From JAAFJM01 sp964442045 (GTDB lineage Bacteria; Bacteroidota; Bacteroidia; UKL13-3), in NCBI GenBank assembly GCA_964442045.1, contig CAYTWI010000001.1:1-64000 (forward strand): a DNA stretch of 64,000 nucleotides, read 5' to 3'. The notes below the pieces were generated by a model. It saw nothing but the letters and a program-made list of their open reading frames with translations, was not told where the DNA came from and made no database searches. Made by a program: the position numbers and the translations under genes. This document shows positions 18,486 to 26,935 of the stretch, piece by piece. Within the stretch, counting starts at the first letter, position 1, and every line of letters starts with the position of its first letter.

Positions 18486-19883
18486 TTATCCGGCCATAGC
18501 TCTGAACAACAGGAATAACCCTCCTGCCAAAACAATGGTAACAGGCAATGTTAAAACCCAAGCAATAGCAATGTTTTTAATAGTTTTACCCTGTAAGTTT
18601 TTAATACCTTTACTCGCCACCATACTACCAGCTATACCCGATGATAATACCTGTGTTGTACTAACAGGTAATCCTAAACCGGTTGCCAAACCAATAGTAC
18701 TGGCAGCTACCAACTCAGAAGCTGCGCCTTGCGCATAGCTTAAATGTTGTTTGCCAATTTTTTCGCCAATAGTTTTTACAATACGTTTCCATCCAACCAT
18801 AGTACCCAATCCTAACGATATAGAAATCATTAAAATAACCCATTTTGGAGAATATTCTGTAATACCTTTTATATTGCTTACGGCCGTTTTCAAACTGAGT
18901 TTATCCGTTTCGCTTAATGTTATTTCTTTACTCGAGCGTATTTTTTCAACTTCTTTACCTAATTTAATAACCCCTTTTCTGATGGCAAATTTATCTTCAA
19001 CAGATAAGGAGTCCACAGAAGTAGCAAGTTTAGAAGAAAGTGAAAAAGATATTTCTTGAATTTTTGCCACCTCTAAACTATCTTCTTTTGCCATTTTATT
19101 TCTCGAAGCAGTAGCCATTACAGAATCAACCACTACAATACCTTGTTTTACTTTACCAATATCTATTTTAGGATTAATAGCAAAATAAGCAGGAACAATA
19201 GCAATTAATATAAGCATTACCAGGCCAACACCTTTTTGTCCATCGTTGCTACCGTGGCTGTAGCTTACACCTGTACAGGTTAAAAGCAAAATCATTCTAA
19301 TCCAGAATGGAGGAGGATCGTTTGATTTTGGTGCTTTAAAAATAGCCTTGTTTCTAATAGACATTCTTAGAATGTACATTAACAAAATAGCCAAGCTAAA
19401 ACCAATAAGTGGAGATAACAATAAACTTAAACCAATATCGCCTGCTTTGCTCCAATTTACAAAATTGCCACCTTTTTCGGCAATAAATGAGTAAGCTAAG
19501 CCAACGCCTAATATACTGCCAACTAAAGTATGTGAGCTTGAACAAGGTATACCATAATACCACGTACCTAAGTTCCATATAATGGCAGTAAGCAATAGCG
19601 CCATTATGAGCGCAATGCTATGATAAATATTGGGGTCAACTAAAACTTCAATAGGAAGTAAGTTGCTGATACCCATTGCAACCGTAATACCACCGGCAAA
19701 AACGCCAACACTATTCCAGATTCCACTCCAAACAACGGCTACCCATGGTTTAAGAGAATTGGTGTAAATAACTGTGGCAACAGCATTTGCTGTATCATGA
19801 AAGCCGTTGATAAACTCAAAAGCACAGGCAGCCACTAAACAAAGAATAAGTAAAAATGTAATAGTTGGGTCTAATCCAAACAT
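18486..19883 (-). CDS. PiT-family inorganic phosphate transporter
   Basis: A 465-residue transporter of the inner membrane, importing phosphate with H+ or Na+. Both inverted-repeat signatures are present: EFINGFHDTANAVATVIYT near the N-terminus and SYSHGSNDGQKGVGLVML in the middle, plus GLATGLGLPVSTTQVLSSGI near the C-terminus. Between the two halves sits a hydrophilic stretch of about 110 residues (roughly 250-360), Lys/Ser/Glu rich, predicted to be a cytoplasmic loop. I chose ATG 19883; a TTG at 19937 would add 18 polar residues before the first helix. The neighbour across the terminator is a phosphate-porin-like gene. Confidence 0.9.
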   Translation of the reverse strand: MFGLDPTITFLLILCLVAACAFEFINGFHDTANAVATVIYTNSLKPWVAVVWSGIWNSVGVFAGGITVAMGISNLLPIEVLVDPNIYHSIALIMALLLTAIIWNLGTWYYGIPCSSSHTLVGSILGVGLAYSFIAEKGGNFVNWSKAGDIGLSLLLSPLIGFSLAILLMYILRMSIRNKAIFKAPKSNDPPPFWIRMILLLTCTGVSYSHGSNDGQKGVGLVMLILIAIVPAYFAINPKIDIGKVKQGIVVVDSVMATASRNKMAKEDSLEVAKIQEISFSLSSKLATSVDSLSVEDKFAIRKGVIKLGKEVEKIRSSKEITLSETDKLSLKTAVSNIKGITEYSPKWVILMISISLGLGTMVGWKRIVKTIGEKIGKQHLSYAQGAASELVAASTIGLATGLGLPVSTTQVLSSGIAGSMVASKGIKNLQGKTIKNIAIAWVLTLPVTIVLAGGLFLLFRAMAG

Positions 19884-20029
19884 AAAAATAGTTAGTAAAT
19901 AGGTGGACAAATCTAGTTTTTCAAATGAACTTTCCAATATTAAGTAATTGTAAACATCATTTTCTTTTTTACACTAAAAAAGAATAAAAGTAGTTAGCAT
20001 AAAAGCTATAATTGCACTGTATTAGAAAC

Positions 20030-21076
20030 ATGAAAAAAAGTATTTTAATTTATTTTTTAGTAATATCTTCAATGGTTAATGCGCAACGCGGAGGCATAGG
20101 CTCCTTCGAGTTTTTAAATATGCATGCAAATGCACGTATTGCTGCCTTGGGTGGAAGTGCCATTGCCACTCCTGATAATGATGCCAGTTTAGTAATACAG
20201 AATCCATCACTATTAACTGCTAGAATGGATAAACAGCTTACTATGAACTACCAGCGTTATGTGGCCGATATGGGTTTAGGCTATTTCGGATATGCTTTTA
20301 ATACCAAATCGGCCGGACCTTTAATGGTTGGCGTTCAGTATTTAAACTATGGTACATTCGATAAAAAAGATATAGACAATACCAGCTTAGGCTCTTTTGC
20401 TGCCAACGATTTTGCATTTCATTTAAGTACATCGCGTATTATGAATAAATGGAATATAGGCGCCACAGCCAAATTTGTTTATTCCACTTTAGAAAGCTAT
20501 ACAAGTATAGGCTTTGCAGCCGATGTAGCAGCCAGTTACCGTAGCCGCGATAGTTTGTTTTTAGTAACCGCAGCAGCCAATAATGTTGGCTACCAGCTAA
20601 CTACCTATACAGGTACTTCGCGCGAGCAATACCCGCTAAACCTGCAACTTGGTTTTAGCAAAAAATTTGCACACAACCCTTTACGTATTTCTGTAATTGC
20701 CCACGACTTACAAAAAATTGGCGATTTGTTGTACCAGAATCCGGCAAAAAACAGCCGTAATGTCGATTTGGTAACCGGTTTGCCCATACAGGAAGATTTT
20801 AATGCTTTAAGTTTTGCTATGAGCCATTTGATTGTAAATACAGAATTGGTTTTTGGGCAAGGATTTATGTTGCGTTTTGGTTACAACGATTTAAGAAGAA
20901 GAGAGCTGGCCTTACCCGATGCAAGAAGCTGGGCCGGATTTAGCTGGGGTTTTGGTTTAAAAGTGCGAAAATTTATGTTTTCGTACGGAAGTGCATCTTT
21001 TTATTCAGGTAATGCTACCAATCATTTCACAATTGTTACTAACTTGCAAGAGTTTTATAAAAAGAAGAAAGAATGA
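20030..21076 (+). CDS. porQ: Type IX secretion system protein PorQ
   Basis: From ATG 20030 (TTG at 20012 rejected) the protein has 348 residues with signal peptide ILIYFLVISSMVNAQ. The mature start RGGIGSFEFLNMHANARIAALGGSAIAT with NDASLVIQNPSLL is the PorV/PorQ-type beta-barrel opening, and LTMNYQRYVADMGLGYFGYAF continues the PorQ pattern. PorQ is an outer-membrane barrel needed for T9SS in Porphyromonas; it lacks the PorV shuttle role. It overlaps cmk by four bases (ATGA), an arrangement I recall for porQ in other Bacteroidota. Together with the PorW-like gene it gives two T9SS components in the window. Confidence 0.88.
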   Translation: MKKSILIYFLVISSMVNAQRGGIGSFEFLNMHANARIAALGGSAIATPDNDASLVIQNPSLLTARMDKQLTMNYQRYVADMGLGYFGYAFNTKSAGPLMVGVQYLNYGTFDKKDIDNTSLGSFAANDFAFHLSTSRIMNKWNIGATAKFVYSTLESYTSIGFAADVAASYRSRDSLFLVTAAANNVGYQLTTYTGTSREQYPLNLQLGFSKKFAHNPLRISVIAHDLQKIGDLLYQNPAKNSRNVDLVTGLPIQEDFNALSFAMSHLIVNTELVFGQGFMLRFGYNDLRRRELALPDARSWAGFSWGFGLKVRKFMFSYGSASFYSGNATNHFTIVTNLQEFYKKKKE

Positions 21077-21762
21077 AACCAATTGTTGTAGCTATAGATG
21101 GATATTCGTCATGTGGTAAAAGCACTATTGCTAAAGAGTTATCAAAAACCTTAAACTATAAATACGTTGATACCGGTGCTATGTACAGGGCCGTTACCTT
21201 ATACTTTATACAGAATAAAATCGATTTTAAGGATATAGAGCAGGTAAAAAAAGCACTGAATAATATTTTTATAACCTTTATAATAAATACCGAAACCCAA
21301 CAACAGGAAACATTTTTAAATGGCGAGAACATTGAAAATGAAATCAGGGTAAACCCAAGGGTAGCAGGTTATGTAAGCGATGTAAGTGCAATTAGTGAAG
21401 TAAGACGCTTTTTGGTAAAACAGCAACAACAATTAGGCAAAGAAAGAGCAGTAATAATGGATGGCCGCGATATAGGCACTGTTGTTTTCCCGGATGCCGA
21501 ATTAAAGTTATTTATTACGGCTGACCCTAATGTAAGAGCTCAGCGCAGGTTTGCAGAGTTAGCCGGTAAAGGAAAAGGCACTACGCTTGAAGAAGTATTA
21601 GCCAATTTAGAAAAACGCGATTATATTGATTCACACCGAAACGATTCGCCATTGATGAAAGCAGAAGATGCTATTGAAATTGACAATAGCCACATGACCC
21701 ATGAAGAGCAACTGGAGTTGATTTTAAATTTAGTGAAGCAAAAAATGGGCTTAATGGCCTAA
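21073..21762 (+). CDS. cmk: (d)CMP kinase
   Basis: A 229-residue cytidylate kinase that phosphorylates CMP and dCMP. The P-loop is DGYSSCGKSTIAKEL, followed by YVDTGAMYRAVT, the VMDGRDIGTVVFPDA motif, FITADPNVRAQRR and the lid-region DSHRNDSPLMKAEDAIEIDNS. All CMK signatures are intact and length is normal. The start codon overlaps the porQ stop (ATGA), so the two are almost certainly cotranscribed and translationally coupled. Confidence 0.95.
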   Translation: MKPIVVAIDGYSSCGKSTIAKELSKTLNYKYVDTGAMYRAVTLYFIQNKIDFKDIEQVKKALNNIFITFIINTETQQQETFLNGENIENEIRVNPRVAGYVSDVSAISEVRRFLVKQQQQLGKERAVIMDGRDIGTVVFPDAELKLFITADPNVRAQRRFAELAGKGKGTTLEEVLANLEKRDYIDSHRNDSPLMKAEDAIEIDNSHMTHEEQLELILNLVKQKMGLMA

Positions 21763-21783
21763 AAATTTATACGTCATATCAAA

Positions 21784-21822
21784 TAAAAAAAGCGATTGAA
21801 TTATTTTCAATCGCTTTTTTGT
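21784..21822. terminator. Bidirectional terminator between cmk and desaturase
   Basis: A-run, AGCGATTGAA, loop TTAT, TTCAATCGCT and T-run, lying between convergent genes. Confidence 0.9.
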
Positions 21823-22554
21823 TTATTTGGCTCTGACCAGTTGTATAATCCTAAGCTTATCTAAAAGAATGATAACAGGGTATACAGGGTCAAACTCCCA
21901 CCATTTAGCAGCAAAGTTAGGCTTGGCGCCTGCATGGTGGTGGTTGTTTTGGAATAACTCACCCAGCATTAAGAAATCAATAATCAAAGTGTTTTTAGAA
22001 TGGTCCTTTTCATTAAAGTTTCTGTAACCATATTTGTGGCCAGCCCAATTTACAATAGCTCCATGAACAGGGCCCATTAAAAAATGAATAGGTAATAATA
22101 AATACATCCACCATTGCGTAGCAAAAAATACGTAAAACACAATATAACCGACACTGAATAAAATACGGCTGGTCCAGGTATTAGCCATCCAGTCAATGCT
22201 TTTCCATTCCGGAAAGTTGCGGTCAAACTTTACATCAAACTTAAATTTGTTTTTATGAATACCACTAAAAATATGGTAAGTATATTTCATCATGCTTATT
22301 ACCTCTTTAAAAAAATGAGGAGAGTGCGGGTCTTTTTCGGTATCGCTATAAGCATGGTGCATGCGGTGCATAATAGCATACGGACGCGGTGTTAGGTAAG
22401 AAGCACCTTGTGTAAACCAAGTAAAAATATAAAAGAACTTTTCCCAGAATTTATTCATGGTAAACATTTTATGGGCAGCATAACGGTGCAAATAAAATGT
22501 TTGCGAAAAAAGAGATAAGTACCAATGAGATACAAAAAAAATGAGTACAGGCAT
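21823..22554 (-). CDS. Acyl-CoA/fatty-acid desaturase (membrane di-iron)
   Basis: A 243-residue integral membrane desaturase of the delta-9 type. The histidine boxes are HRYAAH (about 23-28), HRMHH (about 64-68) and NNHHH (about 210-214), and GHKYG is also conserved. It introduces a cis double bond using O2, iron and an electron donor. It is shorter than animal stearoyl-CoA desaturases and lacks a cytochrome b5 domain, as in other bacterial members. Upstream on its strand lie a near-perfect Bacteroidota promoter (TTTG-N19-TACTTTTG) and a perfect FNR-type palindrome, suggesting oxygen-linked control. Confidence 0.88.
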   Translation of the reverse strand: MPVLIFFVSHWYLSLFSQTFYLHRYAAHKMFTMNKFWEKFFYIFTWFTQGASYLTPRPYAIMHRMHHAYSDTEKDPHSPHFFKEVISMMKYTYHIFSGIHKNKFKFDVKFDRNFPEWKSIDWMANTWTSRILFSVGYIVFYVFFATQWWMYLLLPIHFLMGPVHGAIVNWAGHKYGYRNFNEKDHSKNTLIIDFLMLGELFQNNHHHAGAKPNFAAKWWEFDPVYPVIILLDKLRIIQLVRAK

Positions 22555-22572
22555 TATATAAAATTAAAGTTA

Positions 22573-22603
22573 CAAAAGTAGTTGAAGGCTTAAAAATTGC
22601 AAA
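22573..22603 (-). promoter_or_regulatory. Predicted promoter of the desaturase gene
   Basis: On the minus strand TTTG (22603-22600), a 19-base spacer and TACTTTTG (22580-22573) match the Bacteroidota consensus TTTG-N19-TAnnTTTG exactly, with transcription expected to start near 22567, a dozen bases before the ATG. Confidence 0.65.
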
Positions 22604-22624
22604 TTATAAATATTACATTATTCA

Positions 22625-22638
22625 TTGATTCAAATCAA
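22625..22638. promoter_or_regulatory. FNR/CRP-family-type operator box
   Basis: TTGATTCAAATCAA is a perfect match to the FNR half-site arrangement TTGAT-N4-ATCAA. It is centred about 65 bases upstream of the predicted desaturase transcription start, close to a class I activator position, and about 145 bases upstream of the divergent protease gene. Which regulator binds is inferred only from the box. Confidence 0.5.
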
Positions 22639-22776
22639 CAAAGCAACCAGGCTTTAAAAATTCCTGCAAAGGGTATTGCCTATTGTAAAAGTGTGATTTA
22701 TTTTAATTCATGTAACTTACTGCTTTAACAATAATATTTATAATATTCGTAGTTATAAAAGTTTTAAAAAATAGAT

Positions 22777-25002
22777 ATGAAAAGAAAGTTTCTACCATGT
22801 ATACTTATATTGTTTGCAACGCTATATGCAAATGCACAAACCGGTAACAATAAAAAGTTGTCGGCTAACTTAATGCAGTTGCTCCATAAAAACGAAGCCA
22901 TTGAAACCAATAAAAATATAGTGTTATCAAAAGCAGGCGGAGTCAACTATATAGGTGCCTTAATAAAAACCAATGATGCTTTACAGGAAAAATCAATTAC
23001 CCGTTTAGGAGCATTGGTAGGTACCAAAGCAGGTAATATTTGGACAGTAAAAATACCCGTAACACAAATAAAAAATTTTATTGAAATAGAAAACATTGAA
23101 TATATACAACTGGATGAACCAATAGTAAGTTTACTGGATGCTGCCAACAGATCAGCCAGGGTTGATTCCGTACAAAATGGTATAAACCTGCCATTGGCTT
23201 ATTCAGGCAAAGGCGTGGTAGTAGGTATTATTGATGCCGGTTTTGATTATACACACCCAACATTTTACGATACCACCGGGACTATTTTGCGCGTAAAGCG
23301 TGTATGGGAGCAACACAATGATGGCACGCCCCCAAGCGGTTATAATTATGGAAATGAACTGACTGATACAGCTGCTATGTTAGCCAAAGGGTATGAAGTA
23401 AATTCCTTTTCACATGGTACACACGTAGGAGGTATAGCTGCAGGTTCTGGTTACGGAACCAATAAAAAATACAGGGGAGTAGCTTACGAGAGCGATTTGG
23501 TTTTTGTAGGTATCAAACCCGAAAAAAGCGAATGGAAAACCTCAGGTATGGCCAGCATTTTAGATGGCATGAATTATATTTACAACTATGCCCAATCAGT
23601 AGGTAAGCCAGCCGTAGTAAATTTAAGCTGGGGTAATTCAATTGGTCCAAACGATGGCTCTTCCTTGTTTAGTCAGGCATGCAATAACATAACAGGCGAA
23701 GGAAAAATATTTGTACTATCGGCAGGTAATAATGGCGATGAAAACATACACATACAAAAAACATTTTCGAGCACAGATACAGCCTTAAATACATTTGTAA
23801 CCTTTCCAACCATTAACGGTGAAAAACGCAACTGGATTGATGCCTGGGGAGAAGTGGGCAAAACCTTTTGTTTAAAAGTAAGCCTGTTTAAAGATTCAAC
23901 AACCAGCAGCGTAACCAACATTATTTGTTTAAACAACACCACACTCGATACCTTTTTGGTAGGTTCCAAAAACGATACCTGCTTTTTAACCATTACCACC
24001 AAAAATGCCGACTACAATAACAAGCCTCATATTTTAATTGATGTGTTTAGCAAAACAGTTGACAGGTTTTGTGTAAGCCTGTTGGCAACAAGTGGTACTG
24101 TGCATATGTGGCAAGGTTTTGTAAATGATTACAACGGTTATTATGGTGCATTTACAAACGGAGGTTTTGCATGGGGTACAGCCGGTAACAGCAATTATAC
24201 TTTAGGCGAAATGGCCAGTACACACGCAGCTGTTACAGTAGCTGCTTATGCATCAAAAATAGCATTTAAAAATGTGGCAGGTGCAAACCAAAGTTATTCA
24301 GGTTATGCATTCACAGGGCAAATTACACCTTTCTCCAGCAAAGGTCCAACCGTTGACGGACGCATTAAACCCGATATAGCCGCACCCGGAATGACCATTG
24401 GTTCATCCGTTAACTCGTACGATGTTTCCTATGCATTAGGCGGAAGCAACTATGCACAAAGCGTATTGATATATAATTTTCCTAAAAACAACCGCAACTA
24501 TTATTATGCCGAAGCAAGTGGAACATCCATGTCATCTCCAATGGTAAGTGGTATTGCAGCTCTTTTATTACAAGCCAATCCAAAACTAACACCCAATCTT
24601 TTAAAAGGTATTCTATTTCAAACCGCTTATAAAGATACCTACACCAAACCCATTCCAGACTCAAGCCGCTGGGGAGCCGGAAAAATAAATGCCTATGCAG
24701 CCATTAAAAAAACAATAAGCAGCATTGGTATAGCCGAAAGCAAATTCGAAACATTAGCCATACAGGCATTTCCTAATCCCAGCAGCGGATTGGTTAATTT
24801 AAGTTATAGTAGCAGCGAAGTGCAAAATTTTGAAGTTAACGTAATCAATATGGTAGGTAAAACCATAAGCAAACAAACATGGAAAGCCGGTGCTTATAAC
24901 AACGAATTAACCCTTGATTTAAGCAACGAAGCAAAAGGCGTTTATTATATTAATATAAGCTCTACCAAAGGAGCTGAAGTAAAAAAAGTAATCCTTTTCT
25001 AA
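22777..25002 (+). CDS. Secreted S8 (subtilisin-like) serine protease with T9SS sorting domain
   Basis: A 741-residue exported protease. After the signal peptide (LFATLYANAQ) comes an inhibitor-like prodomain (about 25-125), then the catalytic triad: Asp153 in VVGIIDAGFDYTHP, His213 in SFSHGTHVGGIAAG and Ser584 in ASGTSMSSPMVSGIAALLL. The oxyanion Asn is in VFVLSAGNNGDENIH. A roughly 170-residue insertion between the Asn and Ser blocks (about 325-490) reads like a beta-sandwich. The last 75 or so residues (AIQAFPNPSSGLVNLSY...GVYYINISSTKGAEVKKV) are a T9SS type A sorting domain, so it should reach the cell surface or be released. A hairpin terminator follows. Confidence 0.93.
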   Translation: MKRKFLPCILILFATLYANAQTGNNKKLSANLMQLLHKNEAIETNKNIVLSKAGGVNYIGALIKTNDALQEKSITRLGALVGTKAGNIWTVKIPVTQIKNFIEIENIEYIQLDEPIVSLLDAANRSARVDSVQNGINLPLAYSGKGVVVGIIDAGFDYTHPTFYDTTGTILRVKRVWEQHNDGTPPSGYNYGNELTDTAAMLAKGYEVNSFSHGTHVGGIAAGSGYGTNKKYRGVAYESDLVFVGIKPEKSEWKTSGMASILDGMNYIYNYAQSVGKPAVVNLSWGNSIGPNDGSSLFSQACNNITGEGKIFVLSAGNNGDENIHIQKTFSSTDTALNTFVTFPTINGEKRNWIDAWGEVGKTFCLKVSLFKDSTTSSVTNIICLNNTTLDTFLVGSKNDTCFLTITTKNADYNNKPHILIDVFSKTVDRFCVSLLATSGTVHMWQGFVNDYNGYYGAFTNGGFAWGTAGNSNYTLGEMASTHAAVTVAAYASKIAFKNVAGANQSYSGYAFTGQITPFSSKGPTVDGRIKPDIAAPGMTIGSSVNSYDVSYALGGSNYAQSVLIYNFPKNNRNYYYAEASGTSMSSPMVSGIAALLLQANPKLTPNLLKGILFQTAYKDTYTKPIPDSSRWGAGKINAYAAIKKTISSIGIAESKFETLAIQAFPNPSSGLVNLSYSSSEVQNFEVNVINMVGKTISKQTWKAGAYNNELTLDLSNEAKGVYYINISSTKGAEVKKVILF

Positions 25003-25025
25003 ACCAATAATAAAAACCCTTTTAT

Positions 25026-25060
25026 TAAAATGACCGACAGTAATGTCGGTCATTTTTTAT
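25026..25060 (+). terminator. Intrinsic terminator after the S8 protease gene
   Basis: AATGACCGACA, loop GTAA, TGTCGGTCATT and T-run. It contains the ATG at 25030 of a longer reading of the next gene, which argues against that start. Confidence 0.88.
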
Positions 25061-25140
25061 TAATTATTATCCTATTAATTCAGGCGGTGCAACTATTTTG
25101 TATTAGCAACGGTCTAAGCAACACAAGCAATAAACACTGC

Positions 25141-26403
25141 ATGAAAAAAACAACTACCCTCTTTATACTTGTAAGCATAATAAGTGTAAACCTGTTTGCA
25201 CAAAGCCGCAAAAAAATATTGTTTATAGGCAATAGTTATACTTATGGCAATAGTCTGCCACAGGCATTAGCCAATATATGCAGAGACAACCGCGATACCA
25301 TTAACGTAGATAGTTATGCGCAGGGCGGTTATTATTTAGGCAACCATGTGCAAGATTCACAGGCACTGGCCAAAATAAAACAACCAGGTTGGGATTATAT
25401 CATATTACAGGACCAAAGCTTGGCTTATGCATATTATACTTTTATAAATTCTATTCCTTCTGCCATCCTGCTTGACAGCTTGCGTAAAACATACAGCCCC
25501 TGCGGGCAAACCGTATTTTATATAACCTGGGGTAGAAAAAATGGCGATCAATATTGGTGTCCAGAATCTGAATGTGGAATAGATACTCTTATAGTTCGCA
25601 ACTATTACCAAATGGATAGCGCCATACAGTTAAATTATATGACAGTGGTAGATAGCTTAAAAGCTTTAGCCTCACCGGTAGGAGCCGTGTGGCGTTACAT
25701 AAGGCGTAATTACCCCAATATAGAGTTGTTTCAGCCCGATGAAAGCCATCCTTCAGAAGCAGGTACTTATGCCGCAGCCTGTTGTTTTTATACCGCCATA
25801 TTCAAAAAAAATCCTTTAAGCATTACCAATAAATTTACATTGAGTGTTACCGATGCCGCCAATATACGTGCAGCCGTAAAAGCCGTTATGTTTGATAGTT
25901 TATTGAATTGGGGTATAGGCACCCATTTTAAGGCTACCTTGGCAGCCAATAATTTAGTCAGTTTTCAAAACCAAACACGCGGTGCTACAAGCTACCAATG
26001 GAGCTTTGGCGATGGTAGTACCTCAACCGATGAAAACCCTGTACACACTTACGCAGCCAATGGCAGCTATACCGTAAAGCTGATAACACATTATTGTAAT
26101 AGTACAGATAGTACCAGCAAAGTAGTAGTAGCCAATACCCGTATAAGCACTGGTTTTCAAAATAGTTTGGAAGCTAATAATATACAAGCTTATCCAAATC
26201 CGGTTACTTCACAATTGGTTGTAAGCACAGATAAGATAGATTATATACAAATGGTAAATGCCATTGGCCAGATATATACATTGCCTTATGAAACAACAGG
26301 CACTAATACTGTTGTTGATTTATCTGCTTTTCCTGCCGGTGTATATATGTTGCTCTTAAGCCAAAACACTGCGGTGTTTACCCATAAAATAGTTAAGCAA
26401 TAA
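25141..26403 (+). CDS. Secreted SGNH-hydrolase-like protein with PKD domain and T9SS sorting domain
   Basis: Start chosen at ATG 25141 because a signal peptide follows directly (LFILVSIISVNLFAQ) and because the longer frame begins inside a terminator. The 420-residue protein opens with KILFIGNSYTYGNSLPQAL, the GNS block I of the SGNH fold (Ser32). It keeps the Asp-His pair in PDESHPSEAG (Asp200, His203), the DUF4886-like arrangement. A PKD domain follows (SFQNQ...YQWSFGDGSTSTDENPVHTY, about 260-330), then a T9SS type A domain starting near IQAYPNPVTSQLVV. It is probably a secreted esterase or carbohydrate deacetylase; the substrate is unknown. Confidence 0.82.
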   Translation: MKKTTTLFILVSIISVNLFAQSRKKILFIGNSYTYGNSLPQALANICRDNRDTINVDSYAQGGYYLGNHVQDSQALAKIKQPGWDYIILQDQSLAYAYYTFINSIPSAILLDSLRKTYSPCGQTVFYITWGRKNGDQYWCPESECGIDTLIVRNYYQMDSAIQLNYMTVVDSLKALASPVGAVWRYIRRNYPNIELFQPDESHPSEAGTYAAACCFYTAIFKKNPLSITNKFTLSVTDAANIRAAVKAVMFDSLLNWGIGTHFKATLAANNLVSFQNQTRGATSYQWSFGDGSTSTDENPVHTYAANGSYTVKLITHYCNSTDSTSKVVVANTRISTGFQNSLEANNIQAYPNPVTSQLVVSTDKIDYIQMVNAIGQIYTLPYETTGTNTVVDLSAFPAGVYMLLLSQNTAVFTHKIVKQ

Positions 26404-26413
26404 GTTTGTTTTA

Positions 26414-26935
26414 CTATTTTAAAAAAATACTAATACGTGTTTTAAAGTAGGCCGATAATTCACCATTATTGGTAAACACTTTTTTATACTTAATCAGTTC
26501 AATGTGCTCATTATTTTTAGTGGCTACAATAATAGCCGGGTTGCCACAGGCCTTAATCCGTTTAAACAAACCCTCTTTGCAGTCCTGTATGTAATCATTA
26601 CTAACTGGTATATGGTAAACCGTTTTTATTTTTTGAATAAAGCTGTTTTTGCTTTGTACCAAATACTTATTGTTATGCGTTGATTGTATCAATAAAGCCA
26701 GTTCAAATTGGCTTGTATCAAACTTGTTTAAAAATGCTTCGAGTTGAAAAAAGCACAAACCACATGAGTTAGAGCCTACACATATATAAATGCGCTTTTT
26801 AGCAGGCAAAGGTTTTACTGTATCGCCCTGCAGGTTTAAATAAGTAAAGCTTTCAAAGCTTTTTTTTATGTTTTGGGCATGGCCAATACAGGTAAGCACA
26901 ACAAGCCCCCATAATAAAAACAGATACTTATACAT
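26414..26935 (-). CDS. Exported thioredoxin-fold-like protein with CGLC
   Basis: A 173-residue protein with a signal peptide (WGLVVLTCIGHAQ). The segment KRIYICVGSNSCGLCFFQLEAFLNKF contains a CxxC (CGLC) after a beta strand, as in thioredoxin folds, and CGNPAIIVATKNNEHIELIKY fits the cis-proline strand and the last hairpin. Similarity is by pattern only; it may be a peripheral thiol protein. Its ATG overlaps the stop of the upstream gene in a TAATG arrangement, so the two minus-strand genes are coupled. Confidence 0.5.
   Translation of the reverse strand: MYKYLFLLWGLVVLTCIGHAQNIKKSFESFTYLNLQGDTVKPLPAKKRIYICVGSNSCGLCFFQLEAFLNKFDTSQFELALLIQSTHNNKYLVQSKNSFIQKIKTVYHIPVSNDYIQDCKEGLFKRIKACGNPAIIVATKNNEHIELIKYKKVFTNNGELSAYFKTRISIFLK

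Noticed and set aside
25030..25140. Longer start of the SGNH-hydrolase gene
   Set aside because: The ATG lies inside a terminator hairpin and the good signal peptide begins only at 25141.
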